This document shows positions 1-7,187 of a stretch of 25,523 nucleotides of DNA, piece by piece. Position 1 is the first letter of the stretch; each line of letters starts with the position of its first letter. The position numbers and the translations under genes are program-made. Source of the stretch: a virus; IMG/VR virus record IMGVR_UViG_3300010389_000119, positions 1-25,523 of that record; one strand, given 5' to 3'. The notes under the pieces were generated by a model that saw only the letters and a program-made list of their open reading frames with translations, was not told the DNA's origin and did no database searches.

Positions 1-55
1 CATCGTTCGACCTCTCGACCGTTGACGCGTTGCAGGAAAATCAAAACGCTATCGC
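1..55. repeat. Left copy of 55-bp terminal direct repeat (circular assembly overlap)
   Basis: These 55 bases match 25469-25523 exactly, and the portal reading frame passes through in phase. This is the expected signature of a circular contig assembled with a 55-base overlap, not a biological end. Unique circular length is therefore about 25,468 bp. It does not tell whether virion ends are cos, pac or redundant. Confidence 0.93.
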
Positions 56-1400
56 AGACCGAGTAAGTAAAACAGTATCAGAAGACATCATAACAATCGA
101 CGAAGCCAGAGAAAAACTAGGTCTCGAACCATTACCAAACGGAGAGGGAAATCAAACACTCTCTCGTTATCGTGCCTTACTAGGAATGAGTATCAACGGT
201 GGAGCATTACCAGAATCAGCGTTCCAAATCGTTCAAGGTAATCGAAACATAGAAACAATCACCGAGCAACCACTAGAAGAAAAACGAATCACTGACATTC
301 CAAAGTATATCATCGAAAACGCTCAACGCGGTCTCAAATATCTAGAGGAAGGATTCGGCGGAGACGGACTAACAGAAGAAACGATAAGAGACGCACGTCG
401 GATGGCAGATAGTTTCATATCAGAAGAAAAAATCTCTAAAATAGGACCCTGGATTCGGAGACATCTAGGAGACCTCGACGCAGAAAAAAACAATAATCCC
501 GACCACCCAGAGTATCCAGGTCCGGGTCTAGTCGCTCACTTTTTATGGGGAAGCGGACCGGATAAAGCAACATCTCTCCGAGTAGCTAGGTGGGCAGAAA
601 GAAAAGCAGCCGAATACAATAAAAACACATTCGGTCAAGGTTTACACACCAGAGGAATCGACGAAGAGTACGCAGATAAAATCCTCGATAACTTAGAAAA
701 TCAACTAAATCGAGTGATTAAAAGACTATCCGAAGCTCAACTAAGAGATTCTCTTCGCCGTTTGCAGCGAGGAGAAAGAAATAACAGTCTCCCGGCAGAC
801 GCAAACATTACATTCAATCCAGAGGCGTGGTCGGAAAGAGCTTACGAATACATTATTCCAGCCGTAGCCACCGCAATCGAAACAGGTGCAGACATCGCCA
901 TAACATCTCTCGGAGTTAACGGTGCAGACCTAGAAGTAGATTTATACATCGCTCAGGCAGCAGACGAAAGAACAAAGGTTCTCGTCGATAGAGTTAACAA
1001 TACAACAAGCAAAGTTCTCCAAGACCGACTCTCAGCCGCAGCTCTCGCAGATAGAATCACAGTCGACGAATATCGTTCAGCGTTAGAAACTACATTCACA
1101 GAGCTATCCACATCGCGAGCAAATACTATCGCTCGAACAGAGATGGTCTCATCGCTAAACGGAGCATCTAGAGAGGTAGCCGTCAAGTCTAAGGTTGCAG
1201 TCTCTCGCGAGTGGTTGGCAACAAGAGACGACTTAACCAGAGACAGTCATGCACAACTCAACGGTTATCAAACAAGAACGATGGAAGACCTCTATCCAAA
1301 CGGGCTCCGGTTTCCAGGCGACCCAAACGGAAATCCAGAAGAAACAGTCAACTGCCGGTGCGTAGAGCTCTACGTAACGGACTACAAAAAGGAAGCATAA
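1..1400 (+). CDS. Portal-MuF fusion, C-terminal part (portal end, middle helical module, SPP1 gp7/Mu F-like domain)
   Basis: This continues the portal frame that begins at 24400. Bases 3-29 already read SFDLSTVDA, the usual run-up to the portal end, so the TTG at 30 is an internal Leu codon and not a start. Fusion residues about 357-415 finish the portal. Residues about 425-570 form a helical module with RGL, RRHLGD and VAHFLWG signatures; I recall similar modules in other phage head proteins but cannot name the family. Residues about 730-815 carry the Mu F / SPP1 gp7 hallmarks: ARTEMV, W-x-A-T-R-D-D, DSHAQLNG, a GLRFPGDP motif and VNCRC. MuF proteins are minor head proteins linked to DNA ejection and are normally a separate gene after the portal. 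No stop or start separates them here. The protease gene follows 2 nt later. Confidence 0.9.
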   Translation, partial: SFDLSTVDALQENQNAIADRVSKTVSEDIITIDEAREKLGLEPLPNGEGNQTLSRYRALLGMSINGGALPESAFQIVQGNRNIETITEQPLEEKRITDIPKYIIENAQRGLKYLEEGFGGDGLTEETIRDARRMADSFISEEKISKIGPWIRRHLGDLDAEKNNNPDHPEYPGPGLVAHFLWGSGPDKATSLRVARWAERKAAEYNKNTFGQGLHTRGIDEEYADKILDNLENQLNRVIKRLSEAQLRDSLRRLQRGERNNSLPADANITFNPEAWSERAYEYIIPAVATAIETGADIAITSLGVNGADLEVDLYIAQAADERTKVLVDRVNNTTSKVLQDRLSAAALADRITVDEYRSALETTFTELSTSRANTIARTEMVSSLNGASREVAVKSKVAVSREWLATRDDLTRDSHAQLNGYQTRTMEDLYPNGLRFPGDPNGNPEETVNCRCVELYVTDYKKEA

Positions 1401-1402
1401 TC

Positions 1403-2254
1403 ATGCAGAAGAAAGAACAAAGAAACATCATTCTCGACTCTATCGAAATCGAGGATAACTACTTCGAAGGCAGAGCGTGTCAATATAACGTAAAAGACTC
1501 ATACGGAACCACATTCGTTCCAGGTTGTTTCTCACGCGGCGGTCTAGACGATAAGCAATACTCACTCCTGTGGAATCACGATTACAATCGACCAGTCGGA
1601 ACATTCAAGGCAGAAGAGCGAGAGGACGGACTCTACATCATGGGTCGGTGGGACGATAACACCGCAGGAAGAGACGCAAGAGCTTCCGCATTATCAGGTT
1701 CAGCGTCAGACCTATCCGTAGGCTTTACGTGGATAATCGAAAGCGAAGCAGACGCGAAAGACGAAATCATCAGAACCGCTCGACTCCAAGAGGTTTCTCA
1801 AGTTACATCACGGTTCGGTGCAGTACCAGGTTCTCAGTTAACAGCAGTTCGTAATCAAGAATCAGAAACCATCGAAGAGGAAACAGAAGAGCGGTGGACG
1901 ACAGTTTATCCGTCGAAAGATAACGCAGGACCACAGAACACTGTCCCAGAAGCCACAGAATCCATTCTAACACCTTCGGAGCCAGTTGGCGACATATCAC
2001 ACGGAGAAGAAAAAGAAGAGACTCAGGAGTCATCAGACCAAGTAGATGAAGTCTCGCTCTCCGAAACCGCAGAACCCGCAGTTAACACCTCAGAAGACGA
2101 ATCAACACTCGAGGCAAGCGTGCCTGAGGAAACGCCTGAGGAAACACCGGAAGAGGTTGCAGCCGAAGACACAGACTCGAAGAGTAAACCTAAAAAGAAA
2201 AAAGTCAATAAATCCATCATCGCATTAAACGACTACATTCAATCACTCTTCTAA
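1403..2254 (+). CDS. HK97-family prohead protease (S78) with long acidic C-terminal tail
   Basis: This is the head maturation protease, which cleaves scaffold and the capsid delta domain inside the prohead. The ATG at 1403 follows the portal-MuF stop by 2 nt; longer versions would overlap that gene. The protein is 283 aa. The N-terminal 155 residues hold the S78 fold: LLWNHDYNRPVG with probable catalytic His59, SASDLSVGF with probable catalytic Ser105, and a V-S-Q-V-T-S-RFGAVPGS stretch like the family's usual S-x-V-x-x-P region. Residues about 156-265 are Glu/Asp/Ser/Thr/Pro-rich with repeated EETPEE, then a short Lys-rich patch. No separate scaffold gene is visible between this gene and the capsid gene, so the acidic tail may act as scaffold; that part is inference. 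Confidence 0.9.
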   Translation: MQKKEQRNIILDSIEIEDNYFEGRACQYNVKDSYGTTFVPGCFSRGGLDDKQYSLLWNHDYNRPVGTFKAEEREDGLYIMGRWDDNTAGRDARASALSGSASDLSVGFTWIIESEADAKDEIIRTARLQEVSQVTSRFGAVPGSQLTAVRNQESETIEEETEERWTTVYPSKDNAGPQNTVPEATESILTPSEPVGDISHGEEKEETQESSDQVDEVSLSETAEPAVNTSEDESTLEASVPEETPEETPEEVAAEDTDSKSKPKKKKVNKSIIALNDYIQSLF

Positions 2255-2259
2255 AAAAC

Positions 2260-2300
2260 GTGCGGGAAACAAGTTAACAGGGTCGCCTTGTTTCCCGCAC
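2260..2300 (+). promoter_or_regulatory. Perfect 14-bp stem-loop between protease and membrane-protein genes
   Basis: GTGCGGGAAACAAG (2260-2273) pairs perfectly with CTTGTTTCCCGCAC (2287-2300) around a 13-nt loop. No T-run follows on the + strand. The A6 tract just upstream would supply a U-run only for minus-strand transcription, where I see no genes. It may be a processing or attenuation hairpin setting the level of the genes downstream, or a bidirectional terminator element. The function is not established. Confidence 0.6.
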
Positions 2301-2329
2301 CTAAATCAGAGACCCGAAAAAGGATAAAG

Positions 2330-2554
2330 ATGACATTCATCAACCAATCAACAAAGAATCTCCTAGCATCGTGGTTCCGAGTTTTCGTAGCCGCGTTCAT
2401 CGCGGCAGTCCTACAATCGGGCACAGCTCCCTGGGAGTGGCAAAACGGAGAACTCCTAAACTTCGTGTGGGCAGGAGTTGGAGCTACTCTAATCGCAGTC
2501 TATAACTACATCAACCCGAACGACAATCGGTTCGGAATAACTAAAGAATCGTAA
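2330..2554 (+). CDS. Small two-helix membrane protein, holin candidate
   Basis: This 74-aa protein starts at the ATG at 2330, which has AAAGGA at a good distance. An upstream TTG at 2288 would add 14 residues but lies inside the stem-loop arm and has no ribosome site. Two hydrophobic segments, about residues 12-29 (VFVAAFIAAVL core) and 42-59 (VWAGVGATLIAV core), are separated by a Trp-rich turn, and the protein ends in a short polar tail with NPNDNRFG. Small proteins of this plan in Gram-positive phages are often annotated as holins, and such a role would fit. The position between protease and capsid genes, far from the endolysin, is unusual. It could instead be an unrelated membrane protein. 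Confidence 0.6.
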   Translation: MTFINQSTKNLLASWFRVFVAAFIAAVLQSGTAPWEWQNGELLNFVWAGVGATLIAVYNYINPNDNRFGITKES

Positions 2555-2558
2555 AATC

Positions 2559-2960
2559 ATGCTACAACTACCAGCAGAGCAAATCGGAGCCATAGTTGGA
2601 ATCCTAACCATATCGGGAATCCTACTAGGAACAATCCGTATGCTCTACAACTTCATCAAAAAAATCGAGAAAGTCATCGGAGAAGATAAGGAAGGTAGAA
2701 GCATTTCAGAGCGAATCTCTAGAGTAGAACATCAAGTGTTCCCAAATAACGGGAGCAGTCTATCAGACCAAGTAGAAAACGTAAAGCAGACGGTTGCAGC
2801 AATCGAAGCAAAAACAGAAACAATCGAGAAGCTATTGCAAATCCTAATCGGTCAATCATCAAACGCCATCGTCAACAATAACAAACGATTCGGCAGCAGT
2901 CCCGAAGAACCTTCACCGACTGCGAAAACAAGAAAACGAAAACAACCTAAGGAAGGTTAA
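2559..2960 (+). CDS. Membrane-anchored coiled-coil protein (possible second holin-type gene)
   Basis: This is a 133-aa protein starting at an ATG 4 nt after the previous gene. It has one N-terminal transmembrane segment (about residues 8-28, IGAIVGILTISGILLG), then a charged stretch and a heptad-like coiled coil (about 45-95, with VEHQV, VENVKQTVAAIEAKTETIEKLL). The C-terminus is polar and basic, ending KTRKRKQPKEG. The architecture recalls actinophage membrane proteins encoded next to holins, which lack a proven function. Pairing with the two-helix protein upstream suggests the two act together. It could also belong to the head module because it sits just before the capsid gene. Confidence 0.6.
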   Translation: MLQLPAEQIGAIVGILTISGILLGTIRMLYNFIKKIEKVIGEDKEGRSISERISRVEHQVFPNNGSSLSDQVENVKQTVAAIEAKTETIEKLLQILIGQSSNAIVNNNKRFGSSPEEPSPTAKTRKRKQPKEG

Positions 2961-2965
2961 TACTC
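2947..2965 (+). promoter_or_regulatory. Strong ribosome-binding site of the capsid gene
   Basis: CTAAGGAAGGTTAATACTC directly precedes the capsid ATG at 2966. Nearly the same string occurs before the major tail protein at 5931-5949 (CTAAGGAAGGTCAATAATC). The two most abundant virion proteins therefore share a near-identical initiation region. Confidence 0.7.
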
Positions 2966-4024
2966 ATGTTCGACATTAAAGAACTACAGGGTGAAGCCAG
3001 GAATCTCGCAAAAATCGCAGAATCAGGTGAAGCCACAGACGAGCAGTTAGCTCGTATCGCAGAAATCAGCGAAATCCTCTCTAACCGCAAAGCACAGGCA
3101 GAAGCCGCCGCCAAGCTTCTATCAATGACAGAGGTAGAAGAGGTAGAAACTAAGAACGTAGAAGAGAGCTCAACTCTCGGTTTATCGTTTGTTCGCTCCA
3201 ACCCAACCGGAAATCGCACTCGTACCCACAAGGTAGAAGGCGAGTTCGACCTACGTGCAATCACTACCAGCACCATCGTCACAAACCCAACTCTCGTTCC
3301 AGTTGCATCGCCAGCACCTAGAACTCCATTGGCACAGTTAGTGACTATCGAGCGAGTGAACACCACATCAGTCGATGCCGTTATCGAGGTAGTTACCAAC
3401 AACGCCGCTGGCGTAGTTGAGGGAGACCTCAAGCCGGAGACTACTATCGATTTCGTTCCTCAGAGCTACGTTCTCGAAACTCTAGCTCACCACGTAGACG
3501 TTTCTCGTCAGGCAACCGAAGATGATGCTCGCATCGAGGGTATCATCAACACCACTCTTCTAAACGGATTGGCACGTGTTGCAGAACAGAAAATCGCTAC
3601 CGCTATCAGCACCGACCTAAACATCGGTACCAGCGATTCAGCATCTCTCCTCGACGCTATTCGTTATGCAGCAGCAGAGGTCGAGAATAACGACTACACT
3701 CCAACCACCGTTCTCCTTAACCCTAGCGACCTCGCTCAGCTCGACATCGAGGCAGCCGGAACATTCCGTGCCATCGAGCGAAACGGTTCGTTCTTCGGGC
3801 TAAACGTTGTAACCTCATCTCAGGTTCCAAGCGGAGAAGCATACGTCGGAGACTTCGCATCAGCCGTGAAGTGGTACGACAGAGGAACCGCCGGAGTTTA
3901 CACTACCGACGCCGACCAGGACAAGTTCCTTCGCAACATCATCACCGTTCTAGCCGAGACTCGTGCAGTCGCAGCAGTAGAACGACCTGCCGCTATCCAA
4001 AAGGCAATCATCACAGTAGCTTAA
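2966..4024 (+). CDS. Major capsid protein, HK97 fold
   Basis: This is the 352-aa main shell subunit. Residues 1-60 are a charged helical region (ELQGEARNLAKIAE) that fits the delta scaffold domain removed by the S78 protease. From about residue 115 the HK97 fold follows: the stretch around TPLAQLVTIERV, PQSYVLETLAHHVDVSRQ (helix and spine), VLLNPSDLAQLD, FGLNVVTSSQVPSGEAYVGDF and a C-terminal TRAVAAVERPAAI strand, all typical of the Phage_capsid family. The start is fixed by the strong AAGGAAGG site. The gene sits after the protease and is followed by a rho-independent terminator. The cleavage site is not obvious. Confidence 0.95.
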   Translation: MFDIKELQGEARNLAKIAESGEATDEQLARIAEISEILSNRKAQAEAAAKLLSMTEVEEVETKNVEESSTLGLSFVRSNPTGNRTRTHKVEGEFDLRAITTSTIVTNPTLVPVASPAPRTPLAQLVTIERVNTTSVDAVIEVVTNNAAGVVEGDLKPETTIDFVPQSYVLETLAHHVDVSRQATEDDARIEGIINTTLLNGLARVAEQKIATAISTDLNIGTSDSASLLDAIRYAAAEVENNDYTPTTVLLNPSDLAQLDIEAAGTFRAIERNGSFFGLNVVTSSQVPSGEAYVGDFASAVKWYDRGTAGVYTTDADQDKFLRNIITVLAETRAVAAVERPAAIQKAIITVA

Positions 4025-4043
4025 TAATATCAGATAGCTACCG

Positions 4044-4080
4044 AAAAGAGGGGGAGGGAAAAATCCCTCTCCCTCTTTTC
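4044..4080 (+). terminator. Rho-independent terminator after the capsid gene
   Basis: The arms 4044-4059 (AAAAGAGGGGGAGGGA) and 4064-4079 (TCCCTCTCCCTCTTTT) form a 16-bp stem with one G-U wobble and an AAAA loop, ending in a T-run. It lies 20 nt after the capsid stop, and partial termination here would make capsid mRNA more abundant than downstream head-tail genes. Confidence 0.85.
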
Positions 4081-4101
4081 TAATAGATAAAGGAAACTCT
4101 T

Positions 4102-4749
4102 ATGGCATATTGCACTATCGACGACGTAGAGAGGTATCTACAACCTCAACCGACCGCAGACGTTGCAGCAGCAATCACGGCAGCTCAAAAGAAAATCGAG
4201 CTCGTTACTAAAGACATATTCGAACCAAGAGCTCTCACAGTTTACACCGAAACAAATCGTGCCAATACCGCCGAGCTGCCTTACACTACTCTCGACGTGA
4301 CGAACGTTTTTCTCCTACCTAGAGAAACCGAAATCCCATTCACAGGGTGGGTGTTAGAGAACGGTTCTAGACCTAGACTCAGAATCTACACAGCGACTCC
4401 ATTCAATCTCCTAACCGTAGGTTCAGAACCCTGGATAATAACAAAGCTCCCAAAGCTAAGGTTAAAAGTTGACGGCGTGTTCGGCTACGAAGAAGTTCCA
4501 TTCCAAATCAGAGAAGGAACGGCTCTACTCGCAGCATATTATCTTTTTCAAGCGGGGTACGGAGAGCTCAAAGATAGAGCCATCGAAATCACATCAAGAG
4601 ACGCAGACGTTAGTTCAATAACGGTAGAAGGATTCAGTGTATCGTATAACAATCAAAGTTCTATCAAAGCGAAAGAATCAACAGGAATCGCTAATCTAGA
4701 CCGTTTCCTCGAGCCATATCATCGAGACAATAGAATCCAAGCGGGGTAA
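4102..4749 (+). CDS. Head-tail connector / adaptor protein (gp6/gp15-like)
   Basis: This 215-aa protein is encoded directly after the capsid gene, where siphophages carry the connector ring that docks under the portal. It opens with YCTIDDVERYLQP and a helical AAITAAQKKIE segment, as in connector proteins that begin with a V-x-x-YL pattern. The middle is beta-rich (LRLKVDGVFGYEEVPFQIREG), followed by a helix (ALLAAYYLFQAG) and SITVEGFSVSYN, a pattern frequent near the C-terminus of this family. An AAAGGAAA-type site precedes the ATG. I assign it by position and pattern. Confidence 0.75.
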   Translation: MAYCTIDDVERYLQPQPTADVAAAITAAQKKIELVTKDIFEPRALTVYTETNRANTAELPYTTLDVTNVFLLPRETEIPFTGWVLENGSRPRLRIYTATPFNLLTVGSEPWIITKLPKLRLKVDGVFGYEEVPFQIREGTALLAAYYLFQAGYGELKDRAIEITSRDADVSSITVEGFSVSYNNQSSIKAKESTGIANLDRFLEPYHRDNRIQAG

Positions 4750-4751
4750 TC

Positions 4752-5072
4752 ATGTTCGTATCTCCTTCACTCAACCAAGACGAAATCACTCTCTACAGAC
4801 AGGTCGACTCGATAGACCTCGAAGGAACTCCCAGTCAAGAGTTCGTACAGATAGAGACATTCAGAGGTGGCTTCGGTTCAGTGAACACAGGAAGACAAAT
4901 AGTCAGAGGCGACGCAGGACAAGAAGCCGAAGCAGCTATCAGTACACTAAGCCAAGTACAAGTTCAGGTAGGAGACATGTTGCAACTCAGAGGCAGAGAT
5001 TGGAAAGTTATCGGAGTTCTCGAAACAGGAGTGACTCAAAGGTTCCTCGTTCAAGCATGGGGAGTTCGATAA
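4752..5072 (+). CDS. Head-tail stopper / head closure protein
   Basis: This is a 106-aa, mostly beta protein. The ATG is 2 nt after the connector gene and the stop overlaps the next start (TAATG). Motifs such as RGGFGSVNTG and a C-terminal LQLRGRDWKVIGV are like the small barrel stopper proteins that plug the connector in SPP1/HK97-type phages. The gene order connector, stopper, HK97 gp10-like, tail terminator is the standard one and is the main support. Confidence 0.72.
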   Translation: MFVSPSLNQDEITLYRQVDSIDLEGTPSQEFVQIETFRGGFGSVNTGRQIVRGDAGQEAEAAISTLSQVQVQVGDMLQLRGRDWKVIGVLETGVTQRFLVQAWGVR

Positions 5073-5488
5073 TGCTAGACGTTAACAGCGACGACTTCCA
5101 GGCGAGTCTCAAAAAACACATCTCGGGAATAGAGGATAAAATCCTCGACGAAGTAATGAAAGCAGCACTCGAAATCCGGAACGTTGCAGCATCAAACTCT
5201 CCAGTCAAAACAGGTAATCTCCGTGCTAGTTGGCAAGTCCGAAAGAGAAGAGAAATAAAAGGTGGCGAAGTTCAGGTTCTAAATAACGCGAAGTATTGGA
5301 GAGCAGTGGAGTACGGCACGAAGCCACACATAATCCAAGCAAAAACAAAAAAGGTTCTCGCGAATAAAAAAGAAGGAAAAGTATTCGGAAAAACGGTTAA
5401 CCACCCAGGTACAAAACCAAAACCGATGATTCGACCAGCACTCAAAAAAGTTCTCCCGCTATTCATCGAACGACTAAAGAGGTTATAA
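5072..5488 (+). CDS. HK97 gp10-family tail/neck completion protein
   Basis: This is a 138-aa protein. I choose the ATG at 5072, overlapping the upstream stop by one base (TAATG), over the more distal ATG at 5000 that lies inside the previous gene. The HK97_gp10 signature is clear: N-terminal helices, SPVKTGNLRASW, YWRAVEYGTKPHIIQAK, then HPGTKPKPMIRPAL and a C-terminal helix. Family members act at the head-tail junction or on tail completion. The protein is basic and translationally coupled to the stopper gene. Confidence 0.88.
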   Translation: MLDVNSDDFQASLKKHISGIEDKILDEVMKAALEIRNVAASNSPVKTGNLRASWQVRKRREIKGGEVQVLNNAKYWRAVEYGTKPHIIQAKTKKVLANKKEGKVFGKTVNHPGTKPKPMIRPALKKVLPLFIERLKRL

Positions 5489-5489
5489 C

Positions 5490-5882
5490 ATGGCAGAAAC
5501 AATCGGAGGAGCTCTCCGCGAAATCATCATCTCTCAAATACCAGGTGTTCAGGTCTACCGGAAAACAGCTCCGCCAAACTCAGAGCTTCCACTAATAGTA
5601 ATCAACGAAAACATTTCAGCAACAACACAGGATTTAGGAGATGAGTTTGCAATAACAGAAGAGGTTCAAGTAGACCTCTACCTCGAGTACGCTAGCACAT
5701 CGAATCTCCCAGACCAGCTCCACGCCGCGATGCATAAAAAACCTCTACAAATCCCGAGTAGCCATATTCATCGCTGTTCAGTTCTCCAGCGACAGCTCGA
5801 CGTTGCAGCCGAAGGAAACGACGACGGAGTGGAGAGAATAACATACTCAGTCGCAATCATAAGAATGATTCCTAACAACTAA
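5490..5882 (+). CDS. Tail terminator protein
   Basis: This is a 130-aa protein in the tail terminator position between the gp10-like and major tail protein genes. It starts with a helix (IGGALREIIISQIPGVQVYRK), then has beta strands (ELPLIVINENI, EEVQVDLYLEYA) and a helix (LPDQLHAAMHKKPL), with a terminal VERITYSVAIIRM strand. This is the usual alpha/beta plan of lambda gpU-like and SPP1 gp17-like ring proteins that cap the tail tube. The call rests on order and secondary-structure pattern. Confidence 0.7.
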   Translation: MAETIGGALREIIISQIPGVQVYRKTAPPNSELPLIVINENISATTQDLGDEFAITEEVQVDLYLEYASTSNLPDQLHAAMHKKPLQIPSSHIHRCSVLQRQLDVAAEGNDDGVERITYSVAIIRMIPNN

Positions 5883-5949
5883 AAATCAACGGCAACAACA
5901 ACAATCAAATCAGAGACCCAAACAACTTCACTAAGGAAGGTCAATAATC

Positions 5950-6708
5950 ATGTCAGAACTGGCAACTCACGTCTTCGGTGCTCAGCACGCGGAAATCAGT
6001 AGCGTCACCGCCGAAGACCCAATCGCCGAGACCATTACGTACGGCACTCCCGTAGACGTTCCCGGTCTCAAAAACGTAACAGTAAACATCAGCACCGACA
6101 GCAAAGAGCTAAGAGGAGACAACACTCTCCTGGCAAAAGAAACCGTCGTTCAAAACGTCGAGGTAGTTCTCGAGTTTGCAAAGTGGGATGCTACCATCTT
6201 CGCAGCAATCACCGGAAGCACCATCGTAAACTCGACCGACGGGTATTCGGTTGCAGTCAACGCAAACAACACTCCCGGAACATTCGCTCTTCGTGCTCAA
6301 TCAGTAAGTACCAGCGAATCCGGTAAAATCGCAGAGATTTTCTTCCCTAAGTTGAAAATCTCTAACCTCCCAGACATGCTCGGACTAGTCGAGGAAGAGT
6401 TCAAGACAGTCTCAGTAACGTGCGAAGTTATCCCAGCATATACCGGAGACTGGATGGTGTTCAACTACGGCGACAGCATCGGTGGAACAGGAACCGCACC
6501 AGGCGGCGGAACTCCAGAGACCGCAATCGTTCCTGACGTCGTCGGACTAGACGAAGCAACAGCCATCGCCGCAATCGAGGCAGAAGGCTTCACAACCTCC
6601 AGCGGAACCACAACCGGTGGCACAGTCGGAACAGTAGCATTCACCGACCCAACCGGTGGTACCGAAGCAACGTTCGGCTCGGACGTTCTAGTAGTAGTCT
6701 ACGTCTAA
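5950..6708 (+). CDS. Major tail protein with C-terminal PASTA-like domain
   Basis: This 252-aa tube subunit occupies the standard site between tail terminator and tail chaperones. The first 175 residues are beta-rich (VPGLKNVTVNIS, VVQNVEVVLEFAKWD, ISNLPDMLGLVEEEFKTVSV), as in siphophage tube proteins. A GGTGTAPGGGTPE linker follows. Residues about 193-252 match the PASTA plan: VPDVVGLDEATAIAAIEAEG, then GTVAFTDPTGG and a terminal GSDVLVVVYV strand. PASTA domains are known as peptidoglycan or beta-lactam sensing modules in PknB-type kinases and PBPs. Decoration of tail tubes by Ig-like domains is common; a PASTA-like domain here would display a wall-binding module along the whole tail. The start is set by AAGGAAGG. 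Confidence 0.87.
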   Translation: MSELATHVFGAQHAEISSVTAEDPIAETITYGTPVDVPGLKNVTVNISTDSKELRGDNTLLAKETVVQNVEVVLEFAKWDATIFAAITGSTIVNSTDGYSVAVNANNTPGTFALRAQSVSTSESGKIAEIFFPKLKISNLPDMLGLVEEEFKTVSVTCEVIPAYTGDWMVFNYGDSIGGTGTAPGGGTPETAIVPDVVGLDEATAIAAIEAEGFTTSSGTTTGGTVGTVAFTDPTGGTEATFGSDVLVVVYV

Positions 6709-6738
6709 AAAACAATCAACAATCCTTCCAGCGAAGAA

Positions 6739-6777
6739 CCCGCTGGGTCATCATAGAGAACAAGGTGACCCAGCGGG
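6739..6777 (+). promoter_or_regulatory. Perfect 12-bp stem-loop after the major tail protein gene
   Basis: CCCGCTGGGTCA (6739-6750) pairs with TGACCCAGCGGG (6766-6777) around a 15-nt loop in the 108-nt gap before the chaperone gene. No T-run follows, so it is more likely an RNase barrier, attenuator or weak terminator than a strong one. It would help keep tail-tube mRNA above chaperone mRNA. Confidence 0.55.
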
Positions 6778-6816
6778 AACCCTAAGGAAGTAAGACCCTA
6801 AACAAAAGGAAAAACA

Positions 6817-7170
6817 ATGACCCAAAACAAAGCAGCGGCAATCAAAGCCGACGGAGCAAAAATCACTCTAACCAGCGGAAGCGTCATGCAAATCAAGTAC
6901 GACATGGCAGCATTAATCGAAGTGGAAAAAGAACACGGTTCAGTTACAGCTCTCTACGAGAAACTCAAAGAAGGCGACAAAGGACCAATCTTCGGAACTC
7001 TAGCTCATGCATTATGGGCGGGAACAAATCGAAAGATGCCATTCGAGGCGTTTGTTAATCTACTAAGCACTCACTCAATCGAGGAGTACTCTAACGCATT
7101 CGCAGAAGCAATCCAGGAAGCGTTCCCAGTTGCAGAAGAATCCGACTCGGGAAAAGCGGAGACCGATTAG
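6817..7170 (+). CDS. Tail assembly chaperone, unshifted product (gpG-like)
   Basis: This 117-aa protein lies between the major tail and tape measure genes, where siphophages encode the G/GT pair that coats the tape measure protein during tail assembly. It has an N-terminal beta part (AKITLTSGSVMQIKYD) and a helical part (IEVEKEHGSVTALYEKL, FGTLAHALWAG), typical of these chaperones. The last codons contain the slippery heptamer at 7149-7155; unshifted ribosomes stop at TAG 7168-7170. Confidence 0.87.
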   Translation: MTQNKAAAIKADGAKITLTSGSVMQIKYDMAALIEVEKEHGSVTALYEKLKEGDKGPIFGTLAHALWAGTNRKMPFEAFVNLLSTHSIEEYSNAFAEAIQEAFPVAEESDSGKAETD

Positions 7171-7187
7171 GAAGTGGCGACCTAATC
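7149..7187 (+). promoter_or_regulatory. Programmed -1 ribosomal frameshift site (slippery heptamer plus stem-loop)
   Basis: G GGA AAA at 7149-7155 is in the correct phase for X XXY YYZ slippage (zero-frame codons TCG GGA AAA). After a 9-nt spacer, GATTAGG (7165-7171) pairs perfectly with CCTAATC (7181-7187) around a 9-nt loop, and the zero-frame TAG lies in the stem. A -1 slip enters the frame that runs to 7427. Heptamer, spacer and stem agree with the conserved lambda-type G/GT frameshift. Confidence 0.88.

Noticed and set aside
30-1400. Separate gene starting at TTG 30
   Set aside because: The frame is open upstream to base 3 and joins in phase to the portal gene through the 55-bp overlap; TTG 30 is an internal Leu codon without a ribosome site.
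2947-3432. Minus-strand frame opposite the capsid gene
   Set aside because: It is antisense to a well-identified gene and has low-complexity Ser/Thr composition.
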